Assembly (NCBI GenBank): GCA_937936705.1
Contig: CALHCP010000050.1
Span: forward strand, 1-42,517
Reading direction: 5' to 3'
Source: an uncultured cyanobacterium
Lineage (GTDB): Bacteria > Cyanobacteriota > Cyanobacteriia > Gloeomargaritales > Gloeomargaritaceae
Length of the DNA: 42,517 nt
The notes under the pieces were generated by a model. That model made no database searches. It had not been told where the DNA came from and worked only from the letters and a program-made list of their open reading frames with translations. This document shows positions 27,225 to 37,128 of this stretch, piece by piece. The translations under genes and the position numbers were made by a program. Position 1 is the first letter of the stretch. The number at the start of each line of letters is the position of its first letter.

Positions 27225-29095
<1,871 letters not shown>

Positions 29096-29140
29096 TCATC
29101 TTGACCTTGCTGTTCTATCATTGCCAGGGAACCAGGACTT

Positions 29141-29154
29141 GTAACTAATGATAC
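29141..29154 (-). promoter_or_regulatory. Putative NtcA-binding site for glnB
   Basis: The sequence GTAACTAATGATAC is a perfect GTA-N8-TAC palindrome half-site pair. On the minus strand a weak -10-like ATAGAA lies about 20-25 bases downstream, fitting the architecture of NtcA-activated promoters. The site also covers the rsmH ATG (29148-29150) on the plus strand, so bound NtcA could interfere with rsmH transcripts. Confidence 0.6.
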
Positions 29155-29993
29155 CGGATGAGGGACACATCCCTGTCCTGCCGCAGGAAGTGATCGCGGT
29201 GCTACAACCGGAAAGCGGTGGTCATTTTCTGGATGCGACGGTGGGGTTGGGGGGACACAGTGAATTATTGTTACAAACGCCGCATATCCAGCTAACGGCG
29301 ATTGACCGGGATGCCCAGGCGTTGGCACTGGCGCAACAGCGCCTGCAGGGCTATGCGGTGACCTGGTGGCAGGGGAATTATGCGGATTTTCCGGGGGGGG
29401 AGTTTGACGGCATTTTGGCGGATTTGGGGGTGAGTTCCCTGCATTTGGATACCCCGGCGCGGGGGTTTAGTTTTCGTCATGCGGGGCCTTTGGATATGCG
29501 CATGGATCAGGGGCAAGGCACAACCGCCGCAACCCTGGTTAACCAGGCCGGCGAGCTGGATTTGGTCGCCCTGTTGAGCCGCTACGGGGAAGTTCCCTTC
29601 GCCCGCCGCATCGCCCGCCGTATTGTGCAAAACCGCCCTTTTACCGACACGCTCACGTTGGCAGAAACCATTCGGCAGGCGGTTCCTCCCGCCGCCCGGT
29701 ACGGACGCATTCACCCGGCGACGCAAGTCTTTCAGGCTCTGCGGATCGCCGTGAATGAGGAATTGACCAGTTTAGAGCGGTTTTTGGCGCGGGCGCCGGC
29801 TTGGCTGAAACCGGGGGGGCGATTGGTGGTCATCAGTTTCCACAGCTTGGAAGACCGCATCGTCAAATGGGCATTCCGGCGGGATGAACGCCTGGAGATT
29901 CTCACCCCCAAACCGATTACCCCGACCGCCGAAGAGCGGCAGCAGAACCCCCGTTCCCGGTCGGCGAAATTGCGGGCGGCTCGGCGCTGGTAA
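29148..29993 (+). CDS. rsmH: 16S rRNA (cytosine1402-N4)-methyltransferase
   Basis: RsmH (MraW) methylates C1402 in the decoding centre of 16S rRNA with S-adenosylmethionine. It has 281 residues, somewhat short for the family (about 300), mainly because of a brief C-terminus. It shows HIPVLPQEVI, the SAM site DATVGLGGHSELLL, AIDRDAQAL, DLGVSSLHLDTPARGFSF, RMDQGQG and VVISFHSLEDRIVKW, all typical. A CAGGA box lies 11 bases before ATG 29148. It is divergent from glnB with a 79-bp spacer and stands apart from any dcw cluster. Confidence 0.95.
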   Translation: MIPDEGHIPVLPQEVIAVLQPESGGHFLDATVGLGGHSELLLQTPHIQLTAIDRDAQALALAQQRLQGYAVTWWQGNYADFPGGEFDGILADLGVSSLHLDTPARGFSFRHAGPLDMRMDQGQGTTAATLVNQAGELDLVALLSRYGEVPFARRIARRIVQNRPFTDTLTLAETIRQAVPPAARYGRIHPATQVFQALRIAVNEELTSLERFLARAPAWLKPGGRLVVISFHSLEDRIVKWAFRRDERLEILTPKPITPTAEERQQNPRSRSAKLRAARRW

Positions 29994-30077
29994 CGGAGGG
30001 TGCATACCGGCAGAGACAAAAGATTTACAAAAGATTTTATTATAATGAGCGAATCCAACGTGGTGCGGTGATTGTCC

Positions 30078-31226
30078 ATGAACAGTTTGACCTGTGAATA
30101 TCGTCCCGGATTGGAAGGGGTGCCGGTCACCCAGTCCAGTATTAGTTTTGTGGATGGTCAGCAGGGCATTTTGGAATATCGGGGCATCCCGATTCAAGAA
30201 TTGGCGGCCAAAAGCAGTTTTTTAGAAGTGGCCTATTTGCTGATCTGGGGGGCGTTGCCAACCGCGAGTGAATTGCACGCTTTTGAACACGAGATCACCT
30301 ACCACCGCCGGGTGAAATATCGCATTCGGGACATGATGAAGTGTTTTCCGGAAAGTGGTCACCCTATGGATGCGCTCCAGGCTTCGGCGGCGGCTTTGGG
30401 ATTGTTTTATTCCCGCCGGGCGTTGGATGACCCGGCCTATATTCGGGCGGCGGTGGTGCGGTTATTGGCGAAAATTCCCACGATGGTGGCGGCGTTTCAA
30501 CACATCCGCAAGGGCAATGACCCGGTGCAACCCCGGGATGACCAAAATTATGCGGCGAATTTTCTCTATATGTTGCGGGAGCAGGTGCCCCATCCCCTGG
30601 AAGCCCGTGCCCTGGATATATGTTTGACCTTACACGCGGAGCATACGATCAATGCGTCCACCTTTGCGGCGATGGTGACCGCTTCCACCTTGACCGACCC
30701 CTATGGGGTGGTGGCTTCGGCGGTGGGGACGTTGGCGGGGCCTTTGCACGGGGGCGCCAATGAGGATGTGATGCAGATGATCGAAGCCATCGGCTCGGTA
30801 GAACAGGTCAAACCCTACATTGAAAAATTGCTGGAACAAAAAGCGCGGATACCGGGGTTTGGGCATCGGGTATATAAGGTAAAAGACCCGCGGGCAACCA
30901 TTTTGCAAAATCTGGCCAAGGAATTGTTTGCGGAATTTGGGGCGGATAATTACTACGATATTGCGGTGGAGATGGAACGGGTGGTGGTGGAGTGGTTGGG
31001 GCACAAAGGCATCTATCCGAATGTGGATTTTTATTCGGGTTTGGTCTATCGGAAATTGGGGATTCCCAATGATCTCTTTACGCCCCTATTTGCCATCGCC
31101 CGGGTGGCAGGCTGGTTGGCGCATTGGAAAGAGCAGTTAAATCAAAATCGCATTTTCCGACCGACCCAAATTTATGTGGGGGGGCATAATTTGCCCTACG
31201 TTGCGATTGAAGAACGGATGGATTGA
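30078..31226 (+). CDS. gltA: Citrate synthase
   Basis: It condenses oxaloacetate and acetyl-CoA to citrate and supplies 2-oxoglutarate for nitrogen assimilation. The 382-residue type I protein has the catalytic His in GPLHGGANEDV, a second His in GFGHRVYKVKDPRA, and the catalytic Asp in NVDFYSGLVY. The frame starts at TTG 30072; ATG 30078 (MNSLTCEYRPGLEG) is the more usual choice. A weak hairpin (GGAGAG/CTCTCC, about 31348-31363) lies beyond the stop. Proximity to glnB fits the carbon/nitrogen theme, but it has its own promoter region. Confidence 0.96.
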   Translation: MNSLTCEYRPGLEGVPVTQSSISFVDGQQGILEYRGIPIQELAAKSSFLEVAYLLIWGALPTASELHAFEHEITYHRRVKYRIRDMMKCFPESGHPMDALQASAAALGLFYSRRALDDPAYIRAAVVRLLAKIPTMVAAFQHIRKGNDPVQPRDDQNYAANFLYMLREQVPHPLEARALDICLTLHAEHTINASTFAAMVTASTLTDPYGVVASAVGTLAGPLHGGANEDVMQMIEAIGSVEQVKPYIEKLLEQKARIPGFGHRVYKVKDPRATILQNLAKELFAEFGADNYYDIAVEMERVVVEWLGHKGIYPNVDFYSGLVYRKLGIPNDLFTPLFAIARVAGWLAHWKEQLNQNRIFRPTQIYVGGHNLPYVAIEERMD

Positions 31227-31334
31227 GCGGGGTTGAACCCTAGTCGCCGCCAGCCCTATGCCTGCGATGTGAGCGAGAAGGAAAAACCGGGAAACGCCGT
31301 ATTTTCGTCGAGACGCTCGCAAGGTGCTACCCTC

Positions 31335-31568
31335 TCAAAAACCAACGGAGAGATGGCTCTCCCCGTTTCTCACTGACTGGGTTGATTTGGGGTTCCCCGG
31401 CGAGTGACCGAGTTGCCCTCCGCTACCGCACCGCTTCTGGGCAAACCACACCTGCCAACGCCGGGCGACATCGGTCGGTTCCGACTCAGGTAGCGGTGGC
31501 TCACTCCCCAGATTGCGTAACCATTGCTCCGCTTTTTGGGCGAGCAATTGCCATTTCTGCTGAGGCAA
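31335..31568 (-). pseudogene. Small ORF or gene remnant next to a MITE-like element
   Basis: A 77-codon reading, TTG-initiated at 31568, encodes PQQKWQLLAQKAEQWLRNLG and then PTDVARRWQVWFAQKR. This part looks like a short helical protein. The second half becomes Gly/Ser-rich and less protein-like. A stop lies directly upstream and there is no ribosome-binding site, with a MITE-like fragment 10 bases further upstream. It may be a small gene truncated by the element. The rest of 31227-31334 shows nothing. Confidence 0.3.
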
Positions 31569-31578
31569 TGCTTAGATT

Positions 31579-31662
31579 ATGGAGAACCACAGCGGGGGGT
31601 GCCCCCTGCGACCGTTAATTCTGAATTAAATTCTGAAAAATTCTGAATTAGTAGAGGTTCCC
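31579..31662 (-). repeat. MITE-like element, half copy (reverse)
   Basis: The fragment runs from ATTATGGAGAACCACAGCGG through the GCGACCG core to TAGTAGAGGTTCCC. The right half is absent. A short duplicated stretch, ATTCTGAATTAAATTCTGAA, lies in the left arm. Confidence 0.75.
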
Positions 31663-31688
31663 TTTTGAAATAACTTCCATTTAATTCA

Positions 31689-31769
31689 TGCGGATGGCGA
31701 GACTCGAACTCGCAAGGCAAAGCCACACGCCCCTCAAACGTGCGCGTATACCAATTCCGCCACATCCGC
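31689..31769 (-). tRNA. tRNA-Leu (anticodon GAG)
   Basis: Read on the minus strand this folds as an 81-nt class II tRNA: acceptor GCGGATG/CATCCGC with discriminator A, anticodon stem CACGT/GCGTG with loop TTGAGGG, anticodon GAG, a variable arm, and T-loop GTTCGAGTC. CCA is not encoded. Confidence 0.96.
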
Positions 31770-31950
31770 ATTTGCAGTATCAGTTTAACATAGGCTCTGT
31801 CCGGCAAGGCTTGCCCAGTATGCCTCTAAAGTTAGAGGGTCTTGCTGAATCAGGCAATGAGTGCATCCCTGAAAGCCCTAGCGAATCTCAGCGCAATTCA
31901 CCCAATTATGTTGCCACTCAGCAAGGCTCAATTGGGATTGGGATTGCTAG

Positions 31951-32070
31951 TGGGCACCTCTATTGATGGGAGCCAAGCGGAAATTCTCTGATCAGAACGC
32001 CCCAATGACGGAGAACCACAGCGGGGGGTTTCCCCCTGCGACCGCTCATTCTGAATAATATAGAGGTTTT
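31951..32070 (-). repeat. MITE-like element, 120 bp with CTAG flanks (reverse)
   Basis: It begins TGGGCACCTCTATTGATGGG and ends AATATAGAGGTTTT. CTAG at 31947-31950 is repeated at 32071-32074, read as the 4-bp target duplication. The remaining part of 31770-32111 (31770-31946) holds no gene I can support. Confidence 0.85.
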
Positions 32071-32111
32071 CTAGTGATACCCTTCGAAGGCATCCAGATG
32101 GATTGCCGAGT

Positions 32112-32687
32112 TCAACCCAACTGCCGCAAACGCTGTTGTTCTTGGTGGGTTAATTCCCGCCACTCCCCCGGCGCTAAGCCCTGCAAATGGAGTTCACCAA
32201 TCGCCACCCGCACCAACCGCAAAGTCGGATAGCCAACCGCTGCTGTCATGCGCCGGACTTGGCGGTTCCGTCCCTCTCGCAGCGTCAGGCTCAACCACGT
32301 CGTCGGGATATGGCGGCGAAACCGAATCGGGGGTTCCCGTGGTGGCAATGCCGGTTCCGGGGACAACAAAACCACTTCCGCCGGTCGAGTCGTCCAGTCC
32401 TGAATCCGCACCCCCTGGCGCAGTGCCGCAAGCGCCGCGGGTGTGGGACAGCCTTCCACCTGCACCCAATAGGTACGGGGGTGGCCGTAGCGGGGGTCCG
32501 TCAGGCGATGTTGCAAACGACCGTCATTGGTCAGCAGTACCAATCCCTCGCTGTCATAATCCAGGCGACCGGCGGCATACACACCCGGTACCGGCACATA
32601 ATCCTTGAGCGTTTTCCGTCCTTGTTCATCCTGAAATTGGCATAAGACCTGATAGGGTTTATTGAATAATAAATACCGATATTTCAT
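32112..32687 (-). CDS. 23S rRNA pseudouridine synthase, RluE-like (RsuA family)
   Basis: A 191-residue pseudouridine synthase without an S4 domain, matching the compact RluE/RluF-type layout. It opens with [14 protein letters not shown], has the catalytic Asp in [17 protein letters not shown], and ends with [28 protein letters not shown]. RluE modifies U2457 of 23S rRNA in E. coli; the exact site here is inferred. It starts 3 bases after anmK, at ATG 32687, and so is likely co-transcribed with murQ-anmK. Confidence 0.9.
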   Translation of the reverse strand: MKYRYLLFNKPYQVLCQFQDEQGRKTLKDYVPVPGVYAAGRLDYDSEGLVLLTNDGRLQHRLTDPRYGHPRTYWVQVEGCPTPAALAALRQGVRIQDWTTRPAEVVLLSPEPALPPREPPIRFRRHIPTTWLSLTLREGRNRQVRRMTAAVGYPTLRLVRVAIGELHLQGLAPGEWRELTHQEQQRLRQLG

Positions 32688-32690
32688 GCT

Positions 32691-33800
32691 CTATAATTCG
32701 GTGATTTTTCCCAATAGTACCGGTCGTTTGGCACCGGTTACCGCCGGGATATTTGTCGGTTTGCCATCAATCCGTTCCGAAGCAAGAATCGCAAATGCCA
32801 GTGCTTCTTTACTATCGGCATCAATACCATAATCAGTACTTAAACAGACAGGAATTGGCCGAAAAATTTGGGTTAATTCCTCCATTAAAATCGGATTGTG
32901 TACGCCCCCCCCACTGACAATTACTTCTGTCACGGCTTGCTGAGGTTTAACCCAGGTTTGATAATGGTAGAAAATAGCCGCCGCTGTGAAATGAGTCACC
33001 GTGGCGAACAGATCATACCAAGATTGCGAAGAACCCGGGTTGGTATAATTAATTAATTCTTGTACAAACCAGCCGCCAAACTGTTCTCGTCCTGCCGATT
33101 TCGGGGGAGCTTGGGACAGAAACGGATGACTCATCAAATAATCCAACCATTCCGGGCGTATCTGTCCCTGGCTTGCCCAATATCCATCCCGGTCAATGCG
33201 AGTTTTGCCCCGACTAAACAGGCTAGCCAATTCATCCAAAACCATATTGGCCGGCCCACAATCCCAGGCCATCACGGCTTGACCGTTGACGACCAAGGTA
33301 AAGTTAGCAATTCCCCCCAGATTCAAGACCAGCAATGGCCGTTGTAAATGACCAAACAATTGCGCATCCACATAAGGAACTAAAGGCGCTCCACTGCCAC
33401 CCACCGCCACATCGTGAATCCGAAAATCCGCCACAACCGGACAGCCAAAACGTTCCGATAAAAAGGCTGCTTCCCCCAGTTGTAAGGTCATTTTTTGATG
33501 CTCATGATAGAGAGTTTGACCGTGACTGCCGATCAGATGCAATTCTGTAGGAAAATCAGCCAAAACCTGTGCCAAAGCATCGGCAAATGCCTCACCAATC
33601 CCGCGATGCCAATGGGCGATTTGGCTCAGACTGACCGGTGATTGATACAGAGAAAATCGCAGCGATTCTGGGTAGGGAATGGTTTGGGCGGTCAACCACC
33701 GACATTGCCAAGGACGGGTTTGAATTTCACATAAACAGACATCAATCCCATCCATAGAAGTCCCGGACATGAGACCGGCGACGATGCGTTTTTCCAACAT
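32691..33800 (-). CDS. anmK: Anhydro-N-acetylmuramic acid kinase
   Basis: AnmK phosphorylates and hydrates 1,6-anhydro-MurNAc to MurNAc-6-phosphate in peptidoglycan recycling. With ATG 33800 it has 369 residues, the normal length. It has GLMSGTSMDGIDVCLCEI at the start, GSHGQTLYHE, VLNLGGIANFTLV, AWDCGPANMVLDELAS and VSGGGVHNPILMEEL. The frame extends to ATG 33824 and TTG 33830; those would overlap murQ by 15-23 bases. No clear ribosome-binding site decides it. It lies directly after murQ. Confidence 0.95.
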   Translation of the reverse strand: MLEKRIVAGLMSGTSMDGIDVCLCEIQTRPWQCRWLTAQTIPYPESLRFSLYQSPVSLSQIAHWHRGIGEAFADALAQVLADFPTELHLIGSHGQTLYHEHQKMTLQLGEAAFLSERFGCPVVADFRIHDVAVGGSGAPLVPYVDAQLFGHLQRPLLVLNLGGIANFTLVVNGQAVMAWDCGPANMVLDELASLFSRGKTRIDRDGYWASQGQIRPEWLDYLMSHPFLSQAPPKSAGREQFGGWFVQELINYTNPGSSQSWYDLFATVTHFTAAAIFYHYQTWVKPQQAVTEVIVSGGGVHNPILMEELTQIFRPIPVCLSTDYGIDADSKEALAFAILASERIDGKPTNIPAVTGAKRPVLLGKITEL

Positions 33801-33807
33801 TTGCACA

Positions 33808-34722
33808 TCAATTAATCGCCACATTGCCAATCACCCGGCGTAAATGCCCCTGAGCTTGGTCAAGCAATTGTTGCGCCGTTTCATAATCGGCCTGCCGATG
33901 ATACATCACGACTGCGGTTTTCACTTGTCCTTTGGCCTGGACTAACAATTCTCGTGCCGCTTGCGATTCTAACCCGGTTAAATACTGAACAAAACGGGTT
34001 CCCCGCTCCCAAAGTTTGCTGTTAGTCGCCCGTAAATCCACCATCAAATTGCCATACACTTTTCCTAATTGAATCATGACCGAAGTGCTCAGCATATTTA
34101 AGACTAATTTAGTAGCTGTACCGGCTTTCATGCGGGTTGAACCGGTGAGGATTTCTGCCCCAACCGGCAGGAGAATGACCTGATCTACGGTCACCAATTG
34201 CGCTCCTTCGGGATTACAGGTAATGAAAATCGTCGGACTTCCTAAATGACGGGCATATTCTAATCCGGCCAACACGTAGGGCGTGGTGGAACCAGCGGCA
34301 ATTCCGCACAGAACATCACCGGTTTGAAACCCCCGATTTTGTAAATCCTGTACCGCCTGTTCCCGGTCATCCTCGGCTCCCTCAACCGCTTGCACCAACG
34401 CCCGCTCGCCCCCGGCAATCACCCCCTGCACCTGCTCCGGGTCAGCCGAAAAGGTAGGCGGGCATTCGGCGGCATCCAACACCCCCAAACGGCCACTGGT
34501 GCCTGCTCCCAGATAAAACAAGCGATGCCCCCGGTCGAGTTGGGTGAAAATCAGTTCAGCCGCAGCGGTAATCGCCGGAATCGCCTGCCCGACCACCACA
34601 GGCACCTGTTGGTCTGCCCGGTTAATGATCTGGAGAATTTCCCCAATCGAACGCTGATCGAGGTCAGCACTGGCGGGATGCCGTTGTTCCGTCAGTAAAT
34701 GTCCGCGATTGGGAAGCGACAT
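33808..34722 (-). CDS. murQ: N-acetylmuramic acid 6-phosphate etherase
   Basis: MurQ cleaves the lactyl ether of MurNAc-6-phosphate to give GlcNAc-6-phosphate and lactate, the step after AnmK. The 304-residue protein has a SIS domain: LFYLGAGTSGRLGVLDAAECPPTFS near residue 70, GIAAGSTTPYV, then ILTGSTRMKAGTATKLVLNMLST. ATG 34722 fits the family start. murQ-anmK-rluE form a three-gene unit. Confidence 0.96.
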   Translation of the reverse strand: MSLPNRGHLLTEQRHPASADLDQRSIGEILQIINRADQQVPVVVGQAIPAITAAAELIFTQLDRGHRLFYLGAGTSGRLGVLDAAECPPTFSADPEQVQGVIAGGERALVQAVEGAEDDREQAVQDLQNRGFQTGDVLCGIAAGSTTPYVLAGLEYARHLGSPTIFITCNPEGAQLVTVDQVILLPVGAEILTGSTRMKAGTATKLVLNMLSTSVMIQLGKVYGNLMVDLRATNSKLWERGTRFVQYLTGLESQAARELLVQAKGQVKTAVVMYHRQADYETAQQLLDQAQGHLRRVIGNVAIN

Positions 34723-34812
34723 GGGTACAATCCGGTGTCAGTATGATTGATGCAAGCACTGATGAGTCGCGTTGCCGATAACGGCGGGCTTGATTTTCAG
34801 AGTACCTTAGAT

Positions 34813-34912
34813 CGGGAAACTTCTATTAATTCGGGAACAGCGGTCGCCGGGGCACAGGCTCCGACTTGGGTTCTCTCGAATCGTTGCTGCGCCAATCCGG
34901 TCACATGGCTAT
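34813..34912 (+). repeat. MITE-like element copy, divergent right half
   Basis: Left part CGGGAAACTTCTATTAATTC and core GCGGTCGCCGGGGCACAGGC are good. The right half differs (ATCGTTGCTGCGCCAATCCG, then GGCTATATA), like the copy near 21900. It may be a second subfamily. Confidence 0.7.
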
Positions 34913-34916
34913 ATAT

Positions 34917-35040
34917 GGCAATCCTAACTGAGTTGAGAATGGCAGTCGCCGGGGCACAGCCCCCGATTTGGATTCTCCATAAACTCAGTATTCCAGCGAG
35001 ATAATTTGCTGCTGGCTCCAATCAATAGAGAGAGGTGCCC
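34917..35040 (+). repeat. MITE-like element copy with TTAA at its right side
   Basis: It carries the core GGCAGTCGCCGGGGCACAGC, the TTCTCCATAAACTCAGTATT box and the right terminus AATAGAGAGAGGTGCCC, with an AGAG insertion in the terminal repeat. TTAA follows at 35041-35044. The left terminus is altered. Confidence 0.78.
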
Positions 35041-35124
35041 TTAAGTTTTACTGCTGTAAAAGTGCCTCAAAGAAAGTTAGAAAAAGTGAGCAGTTCGTAA
35101 TACGATATAAAAAAATCTGTCGTT

Positions 35125-35151
35125 AAAGGGCATTGAATAAAGCCCTTTTTA
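35125..35151 (+). terminator. Terminator-like hairpin without an obvious upstream gene
   Basis: Arms AAAGGGC (35125-35131) and GCCCTTT (35142-35148) with a 10-base loop, followed by TTA; the arm itself ends in T. It lies 38 bases before the start of the exported-protein gene and could instead regulate that gene's leader. Confidence 0.5.
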
Positions 35152-35188
35152 TGATCACAATAAAGCGGGGTCTTAGGGGGTCATGGTC

Positions 35189-35638
35189 ATGGACAGAAAG
35201 CGGTGGTTTTACTCATGGATGGGATTACTGGGGTTGGTTGTAGGGATGGGGGTCGCTCATGCCCAACCGAATCCATTTTTGGCCAGTGTGCGGCAACAAC
35301 TGCGGGAAGCGGGGCGGGCAGTCGGGGGGCACGGGTATCAGTTGTCCCATGACCCATTCACCGGCAAATTACGCCCGAGAGAGGCAGAATTTGTGACGAT
35401 TACCTTGCGGGCGGGGATTAACTATATCATAGTGGCAGTCTGTGACCAGGACTGTCGGGATATGGATTTACGATTGTTTGATGAAAACCGCAATTTGATT
35501 GACGAAGACATTAGCCGGGATGCGGTTCCCGTCGTTGCCGTCACGCCCCGGCGCACGGCCACCTTTCGCATTCAGGCGATTATGAGCCATTGTGCCGCCA
35601 GAGATTGTCTATACGGAGTGGGAGCCTTTGCCCGTTAA
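35189..35638 (+). CDS. Exported protein of unknown function
   Basis: A roughly 149-residue protein with a signal peptide (positive DRKRW, then WMGLLGLVVGMGVAHAQ, cleavage after AHA/AQ likely). The mature part has a beta-rich stretch (AEFVTITLRAGINYIIVAVC, then DMDLRLFDENRNLI) and four cysteines in two close pairs (CDQDC, CAARDC) that could form disulfides in the periplasm. ATG 35189 is preferred over ATG 35183 because a TTAGGGGG box ends 8 bases before it. The next gene overlaps its 3' end, suggesting co-expression. Function unknown. Confidence 0.8.
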   Translation: MDRKRWFYSWMGLLGLVVGMGVAHAQPNPFLASVRQQLREAGRAVGGHGYQLSHDPFTGKLRPREAEFVTITLRAGINYIIVAVCDQDCRDMDLRLFDENRNLIDEDISRDAVPVVAVTPRRTATFRIQAIMSHCAARDCLYGVGAFAR

Positions 35639-36251
35639 TCAGGGATTCAGTCGGCCGCTGGCTGCCCTCTTACGCTGGTGGATACAACGGCAGGTGACCC
35701 AAGCCCAGGATGTGCAAGTGCTTTTAGAAGGGGCAGCCCAAGTCTGGCGGTCGGGCTGCTTACCCTATATCCAGGTCAGTGGCAAGCAGATCGTTTACCG
35801 AGACATTCACCTGGAACAGGTTACCTTAACCGCCGAGCAGATCCGTTTTCATTTGCCCTTTTTACAGAAAAAAGGGGAACCGTTTTTAGAACCGCTGACG
35901 GTACAAATCCAAGCGGTCCTTACCGAAGCCAATATCAACCATTCTCTGCCTGACTTGCAGGAAATTTTATGCTCGTATCTACGGGACTTATACCCACAAA
36001 TTACCACAATTCAAAAAATATCTATTGCCCCTGAAGGGATCACCTGGTTCATCGGTCAAGGCGAATCATATCTCACCCCCATTCAGTTAATTTCCCCACA
36101 GGCGTTAACCTTAATTGCTCCGGCGGCATCCCCTCAACCCGTGCGGATTGATTTGGGCACCGATGTCCAAATTGAGGAATTCAATTTGCACCCAGGTATG
36201 ATCCGTTTATCCGGTTATATAATCATCCGACCAGGGGCACCAGCAGGGTGA
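35592..36251 (+). CDS. DUF2993 (LmeA-like) phospholipid-binding protein
   Basis: A 219-residue protein matching the DUF2993/LmeA pattern: QAQDVQVLLEGAAQVWRSGC, then a long beta-rich region with VTLTAEQIRFHLPFL and VLTEANINHSL, ending in RIDLGTDVQIEEFNL and IRLSGYIIIRPG. Relatives bind phospholipids at the membrane. Start is uncertain: GTG 35592 overlaps the upstream gene by 47 bases, while TTG 35628 has GGGAG just before it and overlaps by 11. The last 29 bases overlap the end of cdsA on the opposite strand. Confidence 0.8.
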   Translation: MPPEIVYTEWEPLPVNQGFSRPLAALLRWWIQRQVTQAQDVQVLLEGAAQVWRSGCLPYIQVSGKQIVYRDIHLEQVTLTAEQIRFHLPFLQKKGEPFLEPLTVQIQAVLTEANINHSLPDLQEILCSYLRDLYPQITTIQKISIAPEGITWFIGQGESYLTPIQLISPQALTLIAPAASPQPVRIDLGTDVQIEEFNLHPGMIRLSGYIIIRPGAPAG

Positions 36252-37071
36252 CAAAGTAATAGGCTAAGGGGGCGGTAAACACATAGCTATCCGCCCGGTC
36301 TAAAATACCGCCATGCCCCGGAATCAACTGCCCGGAATCTTTCACCCCCGCATCCCGTTTCATCATGGATTCGGTTAAATCCCCCAATAAACTGGCAATG
36401 CCCGTCATTAAACCCAAGAGCATCCCCAACCAGCCCGGCCAGGTTAATTTCCAAGCCCCCACCGCCCCCACCACCATACTGGCACATACTCCGAATACCG
36501 CCCCTTCCACGGTCTTTTTCGGACTAATTTCGGATAGCTGGGTTTTGCCAAACGCCCGCCCAAAAAAGTACGCCCCAATATCCGATGCCCAGATACAACT
36601 AAAGGTGAGTAAAGTTACGTTTAACCCCAACGGCCAAGCCCCCCCCTGCGGCCAAAATCCCAGCAGCGGTAAATTGGTAAAATTCGGTTGTTCCAGACCC
36701 CGCAGGCGCACCCAAAAACTCGGTAGATAGCCCCCATAAAATAATCCCAAAATCGAGGTGGCAATATCGGCAATGGTGGCCAACTTGGGCTGAAAGAGTA
36801 AATAAAAACAAATCCAACTTCCCCCTAGTGCCAACACTGCATCGGTATATTGCGGCGCAACCGTCGCTGTGATGATCAGAATTTGACTGACCAGTAAAGT
36901 GGTCTTCGTGGCCGGTAAAATGCCCTTGCGCTGCGCCAATTCAAAGTATTCCCGTTGCCCCAGCAAGACCATCGCCGACACCCCCGCCGTAAATAGCCAG
37001 CCCCCCACCGTCACCCAAACCAGAGCCAGCACCAGGGCAACCGCACCGCTGCAAATCCGAATCCAGGGCAT
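36223..37071 (-). CDS. cdsA: Phosphatidate cytidylyltransferase (CDP-diglyceride synthase)
   Basis: CdsA converts phosphatidate and CTP to CDP-diacylglycerol, the precursor of phosphatidylglycerol, which thylakoids need. The 282-residue protein has about eight hydrophobic segments and the family signature at the C-terminus: SMMKRDAGVKDSGQLIPGHG followed by GILDRADS. The frame extends to GTG 37080; ATG 37071 is preferred with a GAGGTGG box before it. Its 3' end overlaps the DUF2993 gene by 29 bp (convergent). Confidence 0.95.
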   Translation of the reverse strand: MPWIRICSGAVALVLALVWVTVGGWLFTAGVSAMVLLGQREYFELAQRKGILPATKTTLLVSQILIITATVAPQYTDAVLALGGSWICFYLLFQPKLATIADIATSILGLFYGGYLPSFWVRLRGLEQPNFTNLPLLGFWPQGGAWPLGLNVTLLTFSCIWASDIGAYFFGRAFGKTQLSEISPKKTVEGAVFGVCASMVVGAVGAWKLTWPGWLGMLLGLMTGIASLLGDLTESMMKRDAGVKDSGQLIPGHGGILDRADSYVFTAPLAYYFVTLLVPLVG

Positions 37072-37128
37072 CGTCACCACCTCGGTTACCCTGAATAATT
37101 TAGGCGATGGGATGCAAGTACGGCAAAC

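Larger units (their letters stand above)
34723..35182. other. Gene-free region with two MITE-like elements and an orphan terminator-like hairpin
   Basis: No gene is supported in these 460 bases. The region holds two repeat copies (34813-34912 and 34917-35040), an AT-rich stretch at 35085-35115 and a hairpin with T-run (35125-35151) that has no plus-strand gene before it. A small RNA is possible but unproven. Confidence 0.6.

Noticed and set aside
31797-31946. Possible second insertion-sequence remnant (sequence around GGCTCTGTCCGGCAAGGCTTG)
   Set aside because: It looked like an IS-type end, but no inverted partner, transposase fragment or target duplication could be found.
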